The notes under the pieces are model-generated. The model was not told where the DNA came from. It searched no databases and saw only the letters and a program-made list of their open reading frames with translations. This document shows positions 16,457 to 24,632 of a stretch of DNA of 64,000 bases, in pieces. The stretch is taken from positions 62,001-126,000 of the forward strand of contig NZ_JAUSSR010000015.1 in the NCBI RefSeq assembly GCF_030812475.1, written 5' to 3'. How positions within the stretch are numbered: the stretch's first letter is position 1; every line of letters starts with the position of its first letter. The stretch is from Pseudomonas lini. Lineage in GTDB: Bacteria > Pseudomonadota > Gammaproteobacteria > Pseudomonadales > Pseudomonadaceae. The translations under genes and the position numbers were made by a program.

Positions 16457-17185
16457 ATGGTTCGACGCTGGTTGTGGGTGATGGTGTTCGCAACGTTGGG
16501 TGCGCTGGCCCAGGCGGCTGATGAGCCGATGACCCCGTCCGTGATTCATCTGGCCAGCGAAGAATGGGAAGACTACACCGCTACGGACGGTCACGGTCTG
16601 GGCTGGGACGTGTTGCGCGAGGTGTTCGAGCCGGCCGGGGTCAAGCTGGATATTCGTACCGAGCCCTACTTGCGTTCCCTGGGATTGGCCCAGCGCGGCG
16701 AAGTGGACGCCTGTGTCGGCTCCTACCGTGACGAGACCAGCGACCTGCTGTATCCACACTGGAACTTCGATACCGATCACATCTATGCGCTGGGGCTTTC
16801 CAGCAATCCGGCGCCGACCCCGGAAACCCTGGGCAATTACCGATTGGCCTGGGTCCGCGGCTACGATTATCAGGACCACCTGCCCAACGTGCGTCGCTAC
16901 AACGAAGTCTTGCGTCGTACCGGAATCCTGTCAATGCTGGTTCACAATCGTGCCGATTTTTACATCGATGCGCTGACCGAGGTCGACTACGTCGTCCAAC
17001 GGGCCAGGGATCCTTCGCAGTTTCGTCGCACCCATATAGCTGAGTTGCCGCTGTACCTGTGCTTCGCCGATACCCCCAGGGCCCGTGCGTTGATGGCGCT
17101 ATTCGACCAGCGCATGGAAAAGCTGGTCAAAAGCGGCCGGCTGAAACCGATTTTCGAGCGCTGGAAACAACCTTATCCGTTTTGA
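16457..17185 (+). CDS. Periplasmic solute-binding protein, family 3 type
   Basis: A 242-residue secreted protein. The signal peptide is MVRRWLWVMVFATLGALAQAA. The mature part has the two-lobe SBP_bac_3 organisation: GLGWDVLREVFEPAGVKLDI, SLGLAQRGEVDACVGSY, then the YIDALTEVDYV hinge region. It ends in a helix (MEKLVKSGRLKPIFERWKQ) typical of polar amino-acid binders. No permease or ATPase lies nearby, so this is an orphan receptor, possibly for amino acids or for signalling. ATG 16457 follows a GGGA site and puts the signal peptide at the N-terminus. Confidence 0.8.
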   Translation: MVRRWLWVMVFATLGALAQAADEPMTPSVIHLASEEWEDYTATDGHGLGWDVLREVFEPAGVKLDIRTEPYLRSLGLAQRGEVDACVGSYRDETSDLLYPHWNFDTDHIYALGLSSNPAPTPETLGNYRLAWVRGYDYQDHLPNVRRYNEVLRRTGILSMLVHNRADFYIDALTEVDYVVQRARDPSQFRRTHIAELPLYLCFADTPRARALMALFDQRMEKLVKSGRLKPIFERWKQPYPF

Positions 17186-17225
17186 TTCGAACTAAGCACG
17201 GCGCTTGAAACCGACGATCAACCTA

Positions 17226-17310
17226 CTGTAGGAGCAAGCTTGCTCGCGATGGGGTATCAGATACGCAGGTGTCGACTGACACTCCATCGCGAGCAAGCTT
17301 GCTCCTACAG
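17226..17310. repeat. REPIN upstream of ribA
   Basis: Inverted 27-nt arms at 17226-17252 and 17284-17310 with the core GTAGGAGCAAGCTTGCTCGC. The rest of the 257-bp gap 17186-17442 probably holds the ribA promoter, though no convincing -35/-10 pair was found. Confidence 0.9.
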
Positions 17311-17442
17311 GTTGTCATGCGAATTCAATGATCAAACATTTTGATCGTTATGCCCCATAATTCAGCCTAAGCGTCTGTTGGAACCTGCTGTTACAATGCC
17401 GCGTCTGCGAATCTCCAGTACCTATAGAACAGGAGCACACCG

Positions 17443-18060
17443 GTGCCTGTCGTTTTTGTCGCCGCTTCCAAGCTGCCAACGCCTTTTGCGAATTTCACCA
17501 TGCACGGCTTTCTCGATGAGGAAAACGGGCGTGAGCACGTCGTGCTGAGTCTGGGTGAGTTCGTCGACGGTGCCCCGGTACTCGGCCGGTTGCACTCCGA
17601 ATGCCTGACGGGCGATGCCTTGTTCAGCCAGCGTTGCGATTGCGGCTCGCAGCTCGAAGCCGCCTTGCAGGCCATCGCTCGAGAAGGCCGTGGCGTGTTG
17701 CTGTACTTGCGCCAGGAAGGCCGTGGCATTGGCTTGCTGAACAAGATCCGCGCCTATGAATTGCAGGATGGCGGTGCCGACACCGTTGAAGCCAACGAGC
17801 GCCTGGGCTTTGCCGCCGACCAGCGCGATTACGCCATGTGCCTGCCGATGCTGCAGCACCTGGGCGTGGAATCCCTGCGCTTGATGACCAACAACCCACG
17901 CAAGGTCAAGGCCTTGACCGACATGGGTATCGTGGTCGCCGAGCGCGTGCCGCTGCACACCGGCCACAATCCGCACAACAAACTCTACCTGGCTACCAAG
18001 GCCAGCAAGCTAGACCACATGATGGGCAACGAGCACCAGGGCGAGGTAGACCGGGCGTGA
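17443..18060 (+). CDS. ribA: GTP cyclohydrolase II
   Basis: A 205-residue enzyme opening the GTP imidazole ring at the first committed step of riboflavin synthesis. The zinc site is intact: Cys54, Cys65 and Cys67 in RLHSECLTGD...QRCDCGSQ. The GTP-binding segment YLRQEGRGIGLLNKI, and LGVESLRLMTNNPRKV, are also present. GTG 17443 is preceded by AGGAGC at about 8 nt. It compensates for the degenerate cyclohydrolase half of RibBA upstream. It overlaps the following membrane-protein gene through GTGA. Confidence 0.97.
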   Translation: MPVVFVAASKLPTPFANFTMHGFLDEENGREHVVLSLGEFVDGAPVLGRLHSECLTGDALFSQRCDCGSQLEAALQAIAREGRGVLLYLRQEGRGIGLLNKIRAYELQDGGADTVEANERLGFAADQRDYAMCLPMLQHLGVESLRLMTNNPRKVKALTDMGIVVAERVPLHTGHNPHNKLYLATKASKLDHMMGNEHQGEVDRA

Positions 18061-18476
18061 CCCGCGGTCAGGTGCGGCGGCGACTGACCGTCAATTGGTG
18101 GCAATACCTGGCGCTGGCCCTGGTGCCACTGTTCGTGATCAACGGCGTATTTGGCCAGGGCGAGGCGATGCTGCCGGTGCTGGCGATGCCATTGTTCATC
18201 GCCGGTGTGGCCTCGATGTTTGTCAGCCTGAAATTTTTTGGTAGCTACAAGCACGGGCTGATCGCCACCCAGAAAGCCCTCGACACCCCTGAAGAGCCCG
18301 CCGCCTGGATTGCCTTGGCCGCCAGGCGTCGTACCGCATTCCTGGCCGCCGCCTTGCCGGCGTGGATCGGTGCGCTGGCGGTGTTCGTAGGCCTTGAAGC
18401 GGTGCCATTGATGCTATTGGCGCTGTCGACCCTGGTGCTGTTCTACCTCTACCGTATTCCGCGTCAACTCGGTTGA
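18057..18476 (+). CDS. Small conserved inner-membrane protein
   Basis: A 139-residue protein starting at GTG 18057 within the stop of ribA. It has about four hydrophobic segments: LALALVPLFVINGVF, MLPVLAMPLFIAGVASMFV, FLAAALPAWIGALAVFVGL and LMLLALSTLVLFYLY. Short Arg/Lys-rich ends suit a cytoplasmic location of the termini. It is sandwiched by overlaps between ribA and the BtuF-like gene, so all three are likely one transcript; the same order occurs as PA4047-PA4045 in P. aeruginosa. Function unknown. Confidence 0.75.
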   Translation: MTRGQVRRRLTVNWWQYLALALVPLFVINGVFGQGEAMLPVLAMPLFIAGVASMFVSLKFFGSYKHGLIATQKALDTPEEPAAWIALAARRRTAFLAAALPAWIGALAVFVGLEAVPLMLLALSTLVLFYLYRIPRQLG

Positions 18477-19276
18477 TGCGCAGCGTCTGGCTGGCGGGGT
18501 TGCTGCTGGCCGTCAGCGGCTCGGTGACTGCGATCGAGCGCGTAGTCAGCCTGGCACCATCGCTGTCCGAAATCGTCGTCGAACTGGGTTCGGCCGATCT
18601 GCTGGTGGGGGTGCTGGATGCCGGTGAGCGTCCTGCCGAGCTCAAGGATATTCCTTCCGTTGGCCGCTATGGTCAGCTGGACATGGAACAATTGCTCAGC
18701 CTGAAGCCCGACTTGCTGCTGCTCTGGCCCGGCAGCGTCGGCCCGGCCCAGCGTGAGCAACTGCAGCGGCTGAACATACCGACCTACGTCGCCGAACCCC
18801 ACACCTTCGAACAACTTGCCGCGCAGATCGAGGCGATTGCCACGCAACTCGGCCGCCCGGAGCGTGGTGTTCAACTGGCTGGGAATTTGCGTCAGCAACT
18901 GGATTCATTGCGCCAGCGTTATCGCCGGGATGAGCCGTTACGGGTGTTTTACCAGGTCTGGGATCGGCCGCTGTACACCGTGGGCGGCGGGCAGATCATC
19001 AGTGATGCGCTCGAAGTATGCGGGGCGCGCAATGTGTTCGCCGACCTGACATTGCCGGCGCCGCAGGTCAGCGTGGAGGCGGTGTTGCAGCGCAATCCCG
19101 AGGTGATTCTGGCCGGTGACCAGGCGCAGCTCGATGCGTGGAGGGTGTGGCCGCAGGTGGCGGCGGTGGCGCGGGGGCAGTTGTTGTTGGTGACGAACAG
19201 GGGCCTGGAACGGCCGAGTGGGCAGATGATCGACGCGACCGCCAAGTTGTGCCAGGTCATCGCGCCGGACCTCTAA
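18476..19276 (+). CDS. BtuF-like cobalamin-binding periplasmic protein
   Basis: A 266-residue secreted receptor of the helical-backbone class. After a signal peptide (MRSVWLAGLLLAVSGSVTA) it reads IERVVSLAPSLSEIVVELGSADLLVGV, DIPSVGRYGQLDMEQLLSLKPDLLLLW and NIPTYVAEPHTFEQLAAQIEAIATQLGR, the canonical BtuF/periplasmic-binding pattern. ATG 18476 overlaps the previous stop by one base. No btuCD genes adjoin it, but it faces btuB, the vitamin B12 receptor, across a REPIN. It probably delivers B12 or cobinamide to a transporter encoded elsewhere. Confidence 0.85.
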   Translation: MRSVWLAGLLLAVSGSVTAIERVVSLAPSLSEIVVELGSADLLVGVLDAGERPAELKDIPSVGRYGQLDMEQLLSLKPDLLLLWPGSVGPAQREQLQRLNIPTYVAEPHTFEQLAAQIEAIATQLGRPERGVQLAGNLRQQLDSLRQRYRRDEPLRVFYQVWDRPLYTVGGGQIISDALEVCGARNVFADLTLPAPQVSVEAVLQRNPEVILAGDQAQLDAWRVWPQVAAVARGQLLLVTNRGLERPSGQMIDATAKLCQVIAPDL

Positions 19277-19287
19277 AGTCGAGGTGC

Positions 19288-19374
19288 GGCCTCTTCGCGA
19301 GCAGGCTCGCTCCCACACTGGATCTCTGCGCACCACAAATCTCCTGTGGGAGCGGGCTTGCCCGCGAAGAGGCC
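19288..19374. repeat. REPIN between convergent btuF-like gene and btuB
   Basis: Inverted 30-nt arms at 19288-19317 and 19345-19374 (core GTGGGAGCGGGCTTGCCCGC), extended by matching GGCCTCTT/AAGAGGCC. It sits between converging genes and may act as a bidirectional terminator. Confidence 0.9.
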
Positions 19375-19398
19375 GGCCTGGGCAGCGCAAATCCTTGA

Positions 19399-21282
19399 TC
19401 AGATCTCCGGCGTCCAGGTCACCCCAAACATCCAGGCCCGACCTTCCTCACGATACCCATACTGACTACTGTCATGGCTGTACAGCGCCCGGCTGTAGCC
19501 CTTGTCCAGCAGGTTATCCACCTTCAGCTCAAGCTTGACCTCGCGATTCAGCGCCCAACTGCTGCGCAACCCCAACAAGGCGTACCCACCCAATGGCTGC
19601 TGATTGTTCTCATCGTCATAGCTGCTGCTCACCGCCTGCCAGCTGGCGCCTAAGCCCAGGCGGTCAAACTGCCGATCCAGATCCAGGCTCAAGGTCCGCC
19701 GCGCGCGCCGGGCCAGGGTGTGACCGCTGTCGCGATCCCTTGGGTCGATGATCGCCAGGCCGAGGTTACTCTGCCAGCCGAACAGCTCTTGCTTCAATGC
19801 AGCTTCAAACCCGTTGATCCGGGCCGAGGCAACGTTCTGCGGCCGTGAGTTGCTGCCGAAAATAATCGCGTCTTCCAGATCCGTACGATACAGCGAAGCT
19901 TCCAGCCGGCTGGTTTCAGTCAGCTGGCTGCGCCATTGCAGCTCATAGCTTTTCGAGGTCTCGGGCTTGAGATCCGGGTTGCTGAAGTCCGGGTAATACA
20001 GATCGTTAAAGGTCGGTGCGCGGAAGCCTTCGCTGTAGGTCAGCAGCAGGTCGTTATCCGGGTTCAGTGGCAGGGTGAAGGTGCCGCTCCAGCTGTTCTG
20101 GCCACCGAACTGCTGGTTCTGGTCGCGACGAAGTCCCAATTCCGTGGAGAAGTTGTCCGCCTGATAGCGATGCTGAATAAACGCCGCACGGTTCCAGCGG
20201 CTGTCTTCGTCGAAGGGGGTGCTGCTGTTGATGCGGTCTTCGTACCAGTCACCGCCGAGGATCAGGCTGTTGCGGTCGTTCAGGGTCAGATCGTTCTGCC
20301 AGTTCACCGAGTCGCGATAGGTGTTGAATACGCTGCGCTCTTCGCTGAGCGTGTCGAGTGTCTTCTCGCGGTTTTCGCCGTGGCCGACTTCGACGCGGGT
20401 TTTCCAGATATCGTTGACCCGGGCATCCACGTAACTGCTGATGCTGCTGACGGCGAAATCGCTGTAAGGCTGCTGCTGGAGCGACTCGAAGGTCGTCAGG
20501 TCGAAGCGGCCGAACGGATTGTCGAACGCGCTTTTGCCGCGGTTATCGAGAACGTTGGCGCCGATCTCGATGTCGTCGGTGAGGGCGTGGCTCAGGCTCA
20601 CGCTGACCGATTTATTGCGGTATTCGTCGTGGTCGCCGTCGCTGGGATACGAGGCGTGAGTGCGATTGATCCCGGCGGTTTCATCGAGGCTGGCGCCGAG
20701 GTTGAAGCGGGTTTTCTCATCGCCACCCGACAAGCCGAGGCTGCGCTCCCAGGTCTGGTTGCTGCCAAAGCCCAGGTGCAGCTGCGGATGCAGGCCTTGT
20801 TCGCCGCCACGACGGGTAAATATCTGAATCACCCCGCCAATCGCATCGCTGCCGTAAATCACCGAGCGCGAGCCGCGCAGCACTTCCACGCGCTCGACTT
20901 GCTCGATATTGATGTGTTGCAGGTTGCTGTCGCCGGAGGTGGAGTTGCCGATGCGTTGACCGTCAACCAGCACCAGGCTCTGCGCCGACTTGGTTCCGCG
21001 TATGTACACCCCCGGCAGACTGCCGCGCCCGCCGGTTTGCCCGATCTGGACACCCGGCACGCGACGCAGCAGATCCGTGACGCTGCCTGGTTGCAGGCGA
21101 TCGATATCGTCGCGGGTGAACACGGTGTTGGCGGCGCTGCTGTCATTGCGGGCTTCGACCTGGCGGTTGGCGCTGATCAGTACGTCGGGCAGCTTCAGGG
21201 CCTGGTCGCGTTCGAAGGTGTCGGCCAGGAGTGGGCCGGACGGCAGAAGGGTCAGCGTCAGGGCGAGGCGAAAGAAATTCAT
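19399..21282 (-). CDS. btuB: TonB-dependent vitamin B12 receptor BtuB
   Basis: A 627-residue outer-membrane transporter. Signal peptide MNFFRLALTLTLLPSGPLLA; TonB-box region KLPDVLISANRQ; plug domain with DLLRRVPGVQIGQTGGRGSLPGVYIRG and RVEVLRGSRSVIYGSDAIGGVIQIFTRRG; then a 22-strand barrel ending in FGVTWTPEI. Segments such as SEGFRAPTFNDLYYPDFSNPDLKPETSKSYE are typical of BtuB. No cobalamin riboswitch is visible: only 123 bp, mostly REPIN, separate it from dxs upstream. Expression may therefore come from the dxs transcript or from a weak promoter near the REPIN. Confidence 0.92.
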   Translation of the reverse strand: MNFFRLALTLTLLPSGPLLADTFERDQALKLPDVLISANRQVEARNDSSAANTVFTRDDIDRLQPGSVTDLLRRVPGVQIGQTGGRGSLPGVYIRGTKSAQSLVLVDGQRIGNSTSGDSNLQHINIEQVERVEVLRGSRSVIYGSDAIGGVIQIFTRRGGEQGLHPQLHLGFGSNQTWERSLGLSGGDEKTRFNLGASLDETAGINRTHASYPSDGDHDEYRNKSVSVSLSHALTDDIEIGANVLDNRGKSAFDNPFGRFDLTTFESLQQQPYSDFAVSSISSYVDARVNDIWKTRVEVGHGENREKTLDTLSEERSVFNTYRDSVNWQNDLTLNDRNSLILGGDWYEDRINSSTPFDEDSRWNRAAFIQHRYQADNFSTELGLRRDQNQQFGGQNSWSGTFTLPLNPDNDLLLTYSEGFRAPTFNDLYYPDFSNPDLKPETSKSYELQWRSQLTETSRLEASLYRTDLEDAIIFGSNSRPQNVASARINGFEAALKQELFGWQSNLGLAIIDPRDRDSGHTLARRARRTLSLDLDRQFDRLGLGASWQAVSSSYDDENNQQPLGGYALLGLRSSWALNREVKLELKVDNLLDKGYSRALYSHDSSQYGYREEGRAWMFGVTWTPEI

Positions 21283-21318
21283 GGTTTATTCGTAGAAATC
21301 GAAGAAAAACTCGGTCCC

Positions 21319-21392
21319 CTGTAGGAGCTGGCTTGCCAGCGAAGCTTTTGGCGTCCTTGAGGACGCCTTCGCCAGCAAGCCGGCTCCTACAG
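21319..21392. repeat. REPIN between dxs and btuB
   Basis: Inverted 26-nt arms at 21319-21344 and 21367-21392 with the variant core GTAGGAGCTGGCTTGCCAGC and a short loop. It occupies most of the dxs-btuB gap. Confidence 0.9.
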
Positions 21393-21405
21393 AGGTGGAT
21401 TGGGT

Positions 21406-23304
21406 TTACAGGGCCAGCAATTGCAGGCGCTGACGAATCGATGCTTCGATTCCGGCCTCATCCAACCCACATTCCGCCAGCATCTGCGCAGGCTTGGCAT
21501 GTTCGACATAGCTATCCGGCAAGCCCAGATGCAGTATCGACTTGAGAATGTTTTCCCGGGCGAGGAACTCGCTGACCGCGCCACCGGCGCCGCCCATGAT
21601 TGCGTTCTCTTCGACGGTCACCAACAGCTCGTGACTGCCGGCGATCTCGCGAACCAGCGCTTCATCCAGCGGCTTGACAAAGCGCATGTCGACCACGGTC
21701 GCATTCAGCGTCTGGGCAACTTTCAACGCCTCGGCCAGTTGCACACCGAACACCAACAGGGCGACCTTGCTGCCCTGGCGGCGCACCACGCCCTTGCCGA
21801 TTTCGATCGGCTCGAGGTCTTTCTCGATCGTCGCGTTCGGGCCCGAGCCGCGGGGGTAGCGCACCGCCGCCGGGCCGTCGAACAGGTGGCCGGTGGTGAG
21901 CATCTTGCGCAGTTCGTTTTCGTCGCTCGGGGTCATCACCAGCATGCCGGGGATGCAGCGCAGGAACGACAGGTCGAAACTGCCGGCGTGCGTCGGGCCG
22001 TCTTCGCCCACCAGGCCGGCACGGTCGATGGCGAACAGTACGTCGAGATTTTGCACCGCCACGTCATGCACCAGCTGGTCATAGCCCCGTTGCAGGAACG
22101 TCGAATAGATCGCCACCACCGGTTTCGCGCCTTCACAGGCCATGCCGGCGGCGAAGGTCACGGCGTGTTGCTCGGCAATCGCCACGTCGAAGTAGCGCTG
22201 CGGGAAGCGTTCGCTGAACGCCACCAGGTCGGAGCCTTCCTTCATCGCCGGGGTGATGCCCACCAAACGTGCGTCGGCGGCAGCCATGTCGCACAGCCAT
22301 TCGCCGAACACGCCGGAATACTTCGGCCCACTGGCTTTTTTCGGCACTGCGGCCGGCGCGTCCAGCGGTTCGAGCTTGGTGATGGCGTGGTAGCCGATCG
22401 GGTCGACTTCCGCGGGGGCGAAGCCTTTACCCTTCTTGGTGACCACGTGCAGGAACTGCGGACCTTTGAGGTCGCGCATGTTGCGCAGGGTGGCGATCAG
22501 GGTCGGCAGGTCGTGGCCATCGATCGGGCCGATGTAGTTCCAGCCCAGCTCTTCGAACAGCGTGCCGGGAACCAGCATGCCCTTGGCATATTCTTCGGTG
22601 CGGCGCGCGATCTCCCAGGCGCCGGGCAGGCGCGACAGCACTTTCTTGCTGCCTTCGCGCATGCTCGCATAGGTGCGGCTGGAAAGGATCTTCGCCAGAT
22701 AGTTCGACAAGCCACCGACGTTGCGCGAGATCGACATGTCGTTGTCGTTGAGGATCACCAGCATGTTGGCGTCCACTTCCGGCGCATGGTTCAGCGCCTC
22801 GAACGCCATGCCCGCGGTCAACGCGCCGTCGCCGATCACCGCGATCGCCTTGCGCTCGCTGTTTTGCAGGCGGGCGGCAATCGCCATGCCCAGCGCGGCA
22901 CTGATCGAAGTGCTGGAGTGGCCGACGCCAAAGGTGTCGTATTCGCTCTCGGAGCGACGCGGGAAGGCAGCGATGCCGTCCTTCTGGCGCAGGGTGCCCA
23001 TGCGCTCGCGACGGCCCGTGAGGATTTTGTGCGGATAAGCCTGATGACCCACGTCCCACACCAGCCGGTCATCCGGGGTGTCGAACACGTAATGCAACGC
23101 GATGGTCAGCTCGATGACGCCCAGGCCAGCACCGAAATGCCCACCGGTCTGACCGACCGTATAGAGCAATTCCAGGCGCAACTCATCAGCCAGGGTTTCC
23201 AGCTCGGCTTCGCCTAACCGGCGCAAGCCGTCCGGCGTATTAGCACGGTCGAGCAGGGGCGTGGTCGGGCGTTTGCGGGGAATCTCATGAAACGTCGTGG
23301 GCAT
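21406..23304 (-). CDS. dxs: 1-deoxy-D-xylulose-5-phosphate synthase
   Basis: A 632-residue thiamine-diphosphate enzyme starting the MEP isoprenoid pathway from pyruvate and glyceraldehyde-3-phosphate. VWDVGHQAYPHKILTGRRE, the ThDP motif GDGALTAGMAFEALNHAPEVDANMLVILNDNDMSIS, HVVTKKGKGFAPAE, and the C-terminal DIAIAEQHAVTFAAGMA-like segment (FDVAIAEQHAVTFAAGMACEG) are all present. Its ATG (MPTTFHEIPRKRPTTPLLD) is the usual Pseudomonas start. It follows ispA by 91 bp on the same strand and uses ThDP, made by ThiL encoded in this window. Confidence 0.97.
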   Translation of the reverse strand: MPTTFHEIPRKRPTTPLLDRANTPDGLRRLGEAELETLADELRLELLYTVGQTGGHFGAGLGVIELTIALHYVFDTPDDRLVWDVGHQAYPHKILTGRRERMGTLRQKDGIAAFPRRSESEYDTFGVGHSSTSISAALGMAIAARLQNSERKAIAVIGDGALTAGMAFEALNHAPEVDANMLVILNDNDMSISRNVGGLSNYLAKILSSRTYASMREGSKKVLSRLPGAWEIARRTEEYAKGMLVPGTLFEELGWNYIGPIDGHDLPTLIATLRNMRDLKGPQFLHVVTKKGKGFAPAEVDPIGYHAITKLEPLDAPAAVPKKASGPKYSGVFGEWLCDMAAADARLVGITPAMKEGSDLVAFSERFPQRYFDVAIAEQHAVTFAAGMACEGAKPVVAIYSTFLQRGYDQLVHDVAVQNLDVLFAIDRAGLVGEDGPTHAGSFDLSFLRCIPGMLVMTPSDENELRKMLTTGHLFDGPAAVRYPRGSGPNATIEKDLEPIEIGKGVVRRQGSKVALLVFGVQLAEALKVAQTLNATVVDMRFVKPLDEALVREIAGSHELLVTVEENAIMGGAGGAVSEFLARENILKSILHLGLPDSYVEHAKPAQMLAECGLDEAGIEASIRQRLQLLAL

Positions 23305-23395
23305 CAGGCGAATCGTTATAGGTATAAAAGATGCGGCAGTTTACCTGATGCTTCGCCCCCTGCCCACGCGTTGGTTTTAACTTGGCGGATATGCC

Positions 23396-24283
23396 TTAGC
23401 TGCGCCGGTCGACAATATAACGGGCCAGGTCGCGTAATGGCTCGGCTGCCGCGTCAAACGGTCGCAGGGCGTGCAGGGCCTGATCGCGCAGTTCCAGGGC
23501 GTAGGCCTTGGCTGCATCGAGGCCGAGCAGGGCCGGGTAGGTTGGCTTGTCCCGCGCGATGTCCGCCCCCTGGCGTTTACCGAGGGTTTCGGTATCGCTT
23601 TCAACGTCGAGAATGTCGTCCTGCACCTGAAACGCCAGGCCGATGGCTTGTGCATAAGCCTGCAACGACGTCAGTTGGTCTTTCTCTGCACGGCCGCTGG
23701 CCAGGGCACCAAGCTGGACGCTGGCCTCGATCAGCGCACCGGTCTTGTGCCGATGCATGTACTCGAGGGCTTGTTGATCGAGCTTAAGGCCGACCGAACC
23801 GAGGTCGATGGCTTGGCCGCCGACCATGCCGCCCGGGCCTGCCGCCAACGCCAGGGCGCTGACCATTTGCAGGCGGGTCTGGGCATCCGCAGTGCTCAGG
23901 CGCGGATCGAGCAGGGCGCTGAAAGCCAGGCTCTGCAAGCCGTCACCGGCGAGGATCGCGCAGGCTTCATCGAATTTCTTGTGGGTAGTCGGCTGGCCAC
24001 GACGCAAGTCGTCGTCGTCCATGGCAGGCAAATCGTCGTGCACCAGGGAATAGGCGTGGATCAGCTCCACGGCACATGCCGCGCCGTTGGCTTGTTCAGC
24101 CTTGCCTCCCAGCGCTTCGCAGGCGGCGTAGGCCAGCAGCGGACGCACCCGTTTGCCGCCATTCATCACGCTGTAGCGCATGGCTTCGTAAAGACGTGCG
24201 AGCTCAGGGCCGGGCGCGATGAACAGGCTTTCCAGTGCCGCATTGACGCGGGCCTGGCTGGTTGCCGAATACGCGGCAATCAT
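23396..24283 (-). CDS. ispA: Farnesyl diphosphate synthase (short-chain polyprenyl synthase)
   Basis: A 295-residue all-helical prenyltransferase condensing IPP with DMAPP/GPP. The first aspartate-rich motif is DDLPAMDDDDLRRG and the second is FQVQDDILDVESDTE; GGKRVRPLLAYA binds IPP. The true start is ATG 24283 (MIAAYSATSQARVNA), overlapping the xseB stop by ATGA; the upstream in-frame extension is xseB sequence read in another frame. The xseB-ispA-dxs order is a classic proteobacterial arrangement. Confidence 0.96.
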   Translation of the reverse strand: MIAAYSATSQARVNAALESLFIAPGPELARLYEAMRYSVMNGGKRVRPLLAYAACEALGGKAEQANGAACAVELIHAYSLVHDDLPAMDDDDLRRGQPTTHKKFDEACAILAGDGLQSLAFSALLDPRLSTADAQTRLQMVSALALAAGPGGMVGGQAIDLGSVGLKLDQQALEYMHRHKTGALIEASVQLGALASGRAEKDQLTSLQAYAQAIGLAFQVQDDILDVESDTETLGKRQGADIARDKPTYPALLGLDAAKAYALELRDQALHALRPFDAAAEPLRDLARYIVDRRS

Positions 24284-24522
24284 TCCGGCAAGTCCGCGTC
24301 GAAGGGTTCCTCGGCCAGCTCGCCATCGCGCTCGAGCAGCACTTGGACCTTTTGCTCGGCCTGGGCCAGCGCCGCCTGGCAATCGCGGGTCAAGCCGATG
24401 CCTTGCTCGAAAGCCGTCAGCGAGTCTTCCAGCGACAATTCACCATTCTCCAGGCGCTCGACCAGCGTTTGCAGTTCAGCGAGCGATTGTTCGAAATCCA
24501 GTGCAGCTTTTTTGCGGGCCAT
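24280..24522 (-). CDS. xseB: Exodeoxyribonuclease VII small subunit
   Basis: An 80-residue helical-hairpin protein that assembles with XseA to degrade single-stranded DNA. FEQSLAELQTLVERLENGELSLEDSLTAFEQGIGL is the XseB family signature. It is the first gene of the xseB-ispA-dxs unit and overlaps ispA by 4 bp. Its upstream 110-bp gap marks the edge of the conserved backbone before the variable region. Confidence 0.96.
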   Translation of the reverse strand: MARKKAALDFEQSLAELQTLVERLENGELSLEDSLTAFEQGIGLTRDCQAALAQAEQKVQVLLERDGELAEEPFDADLPE

Positions 24523-24632
24523 GGCGGCTATTTCCGGTTGACGTTAAACCGGCGCGACACTAGCAGACATGGGGTGTATGGGCAAATGAGGCGGACCTGA
24601 CGCCCCCTGTTGCAGCGCTGAAAAAATCATAC

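Noticed and set aside
17371..17400. Sigma-70 promoter TTGGAA/TACAAT before ribA
   Set aside because: The spacing between the two hexamers is only 8 bp, far from the required 16-18.
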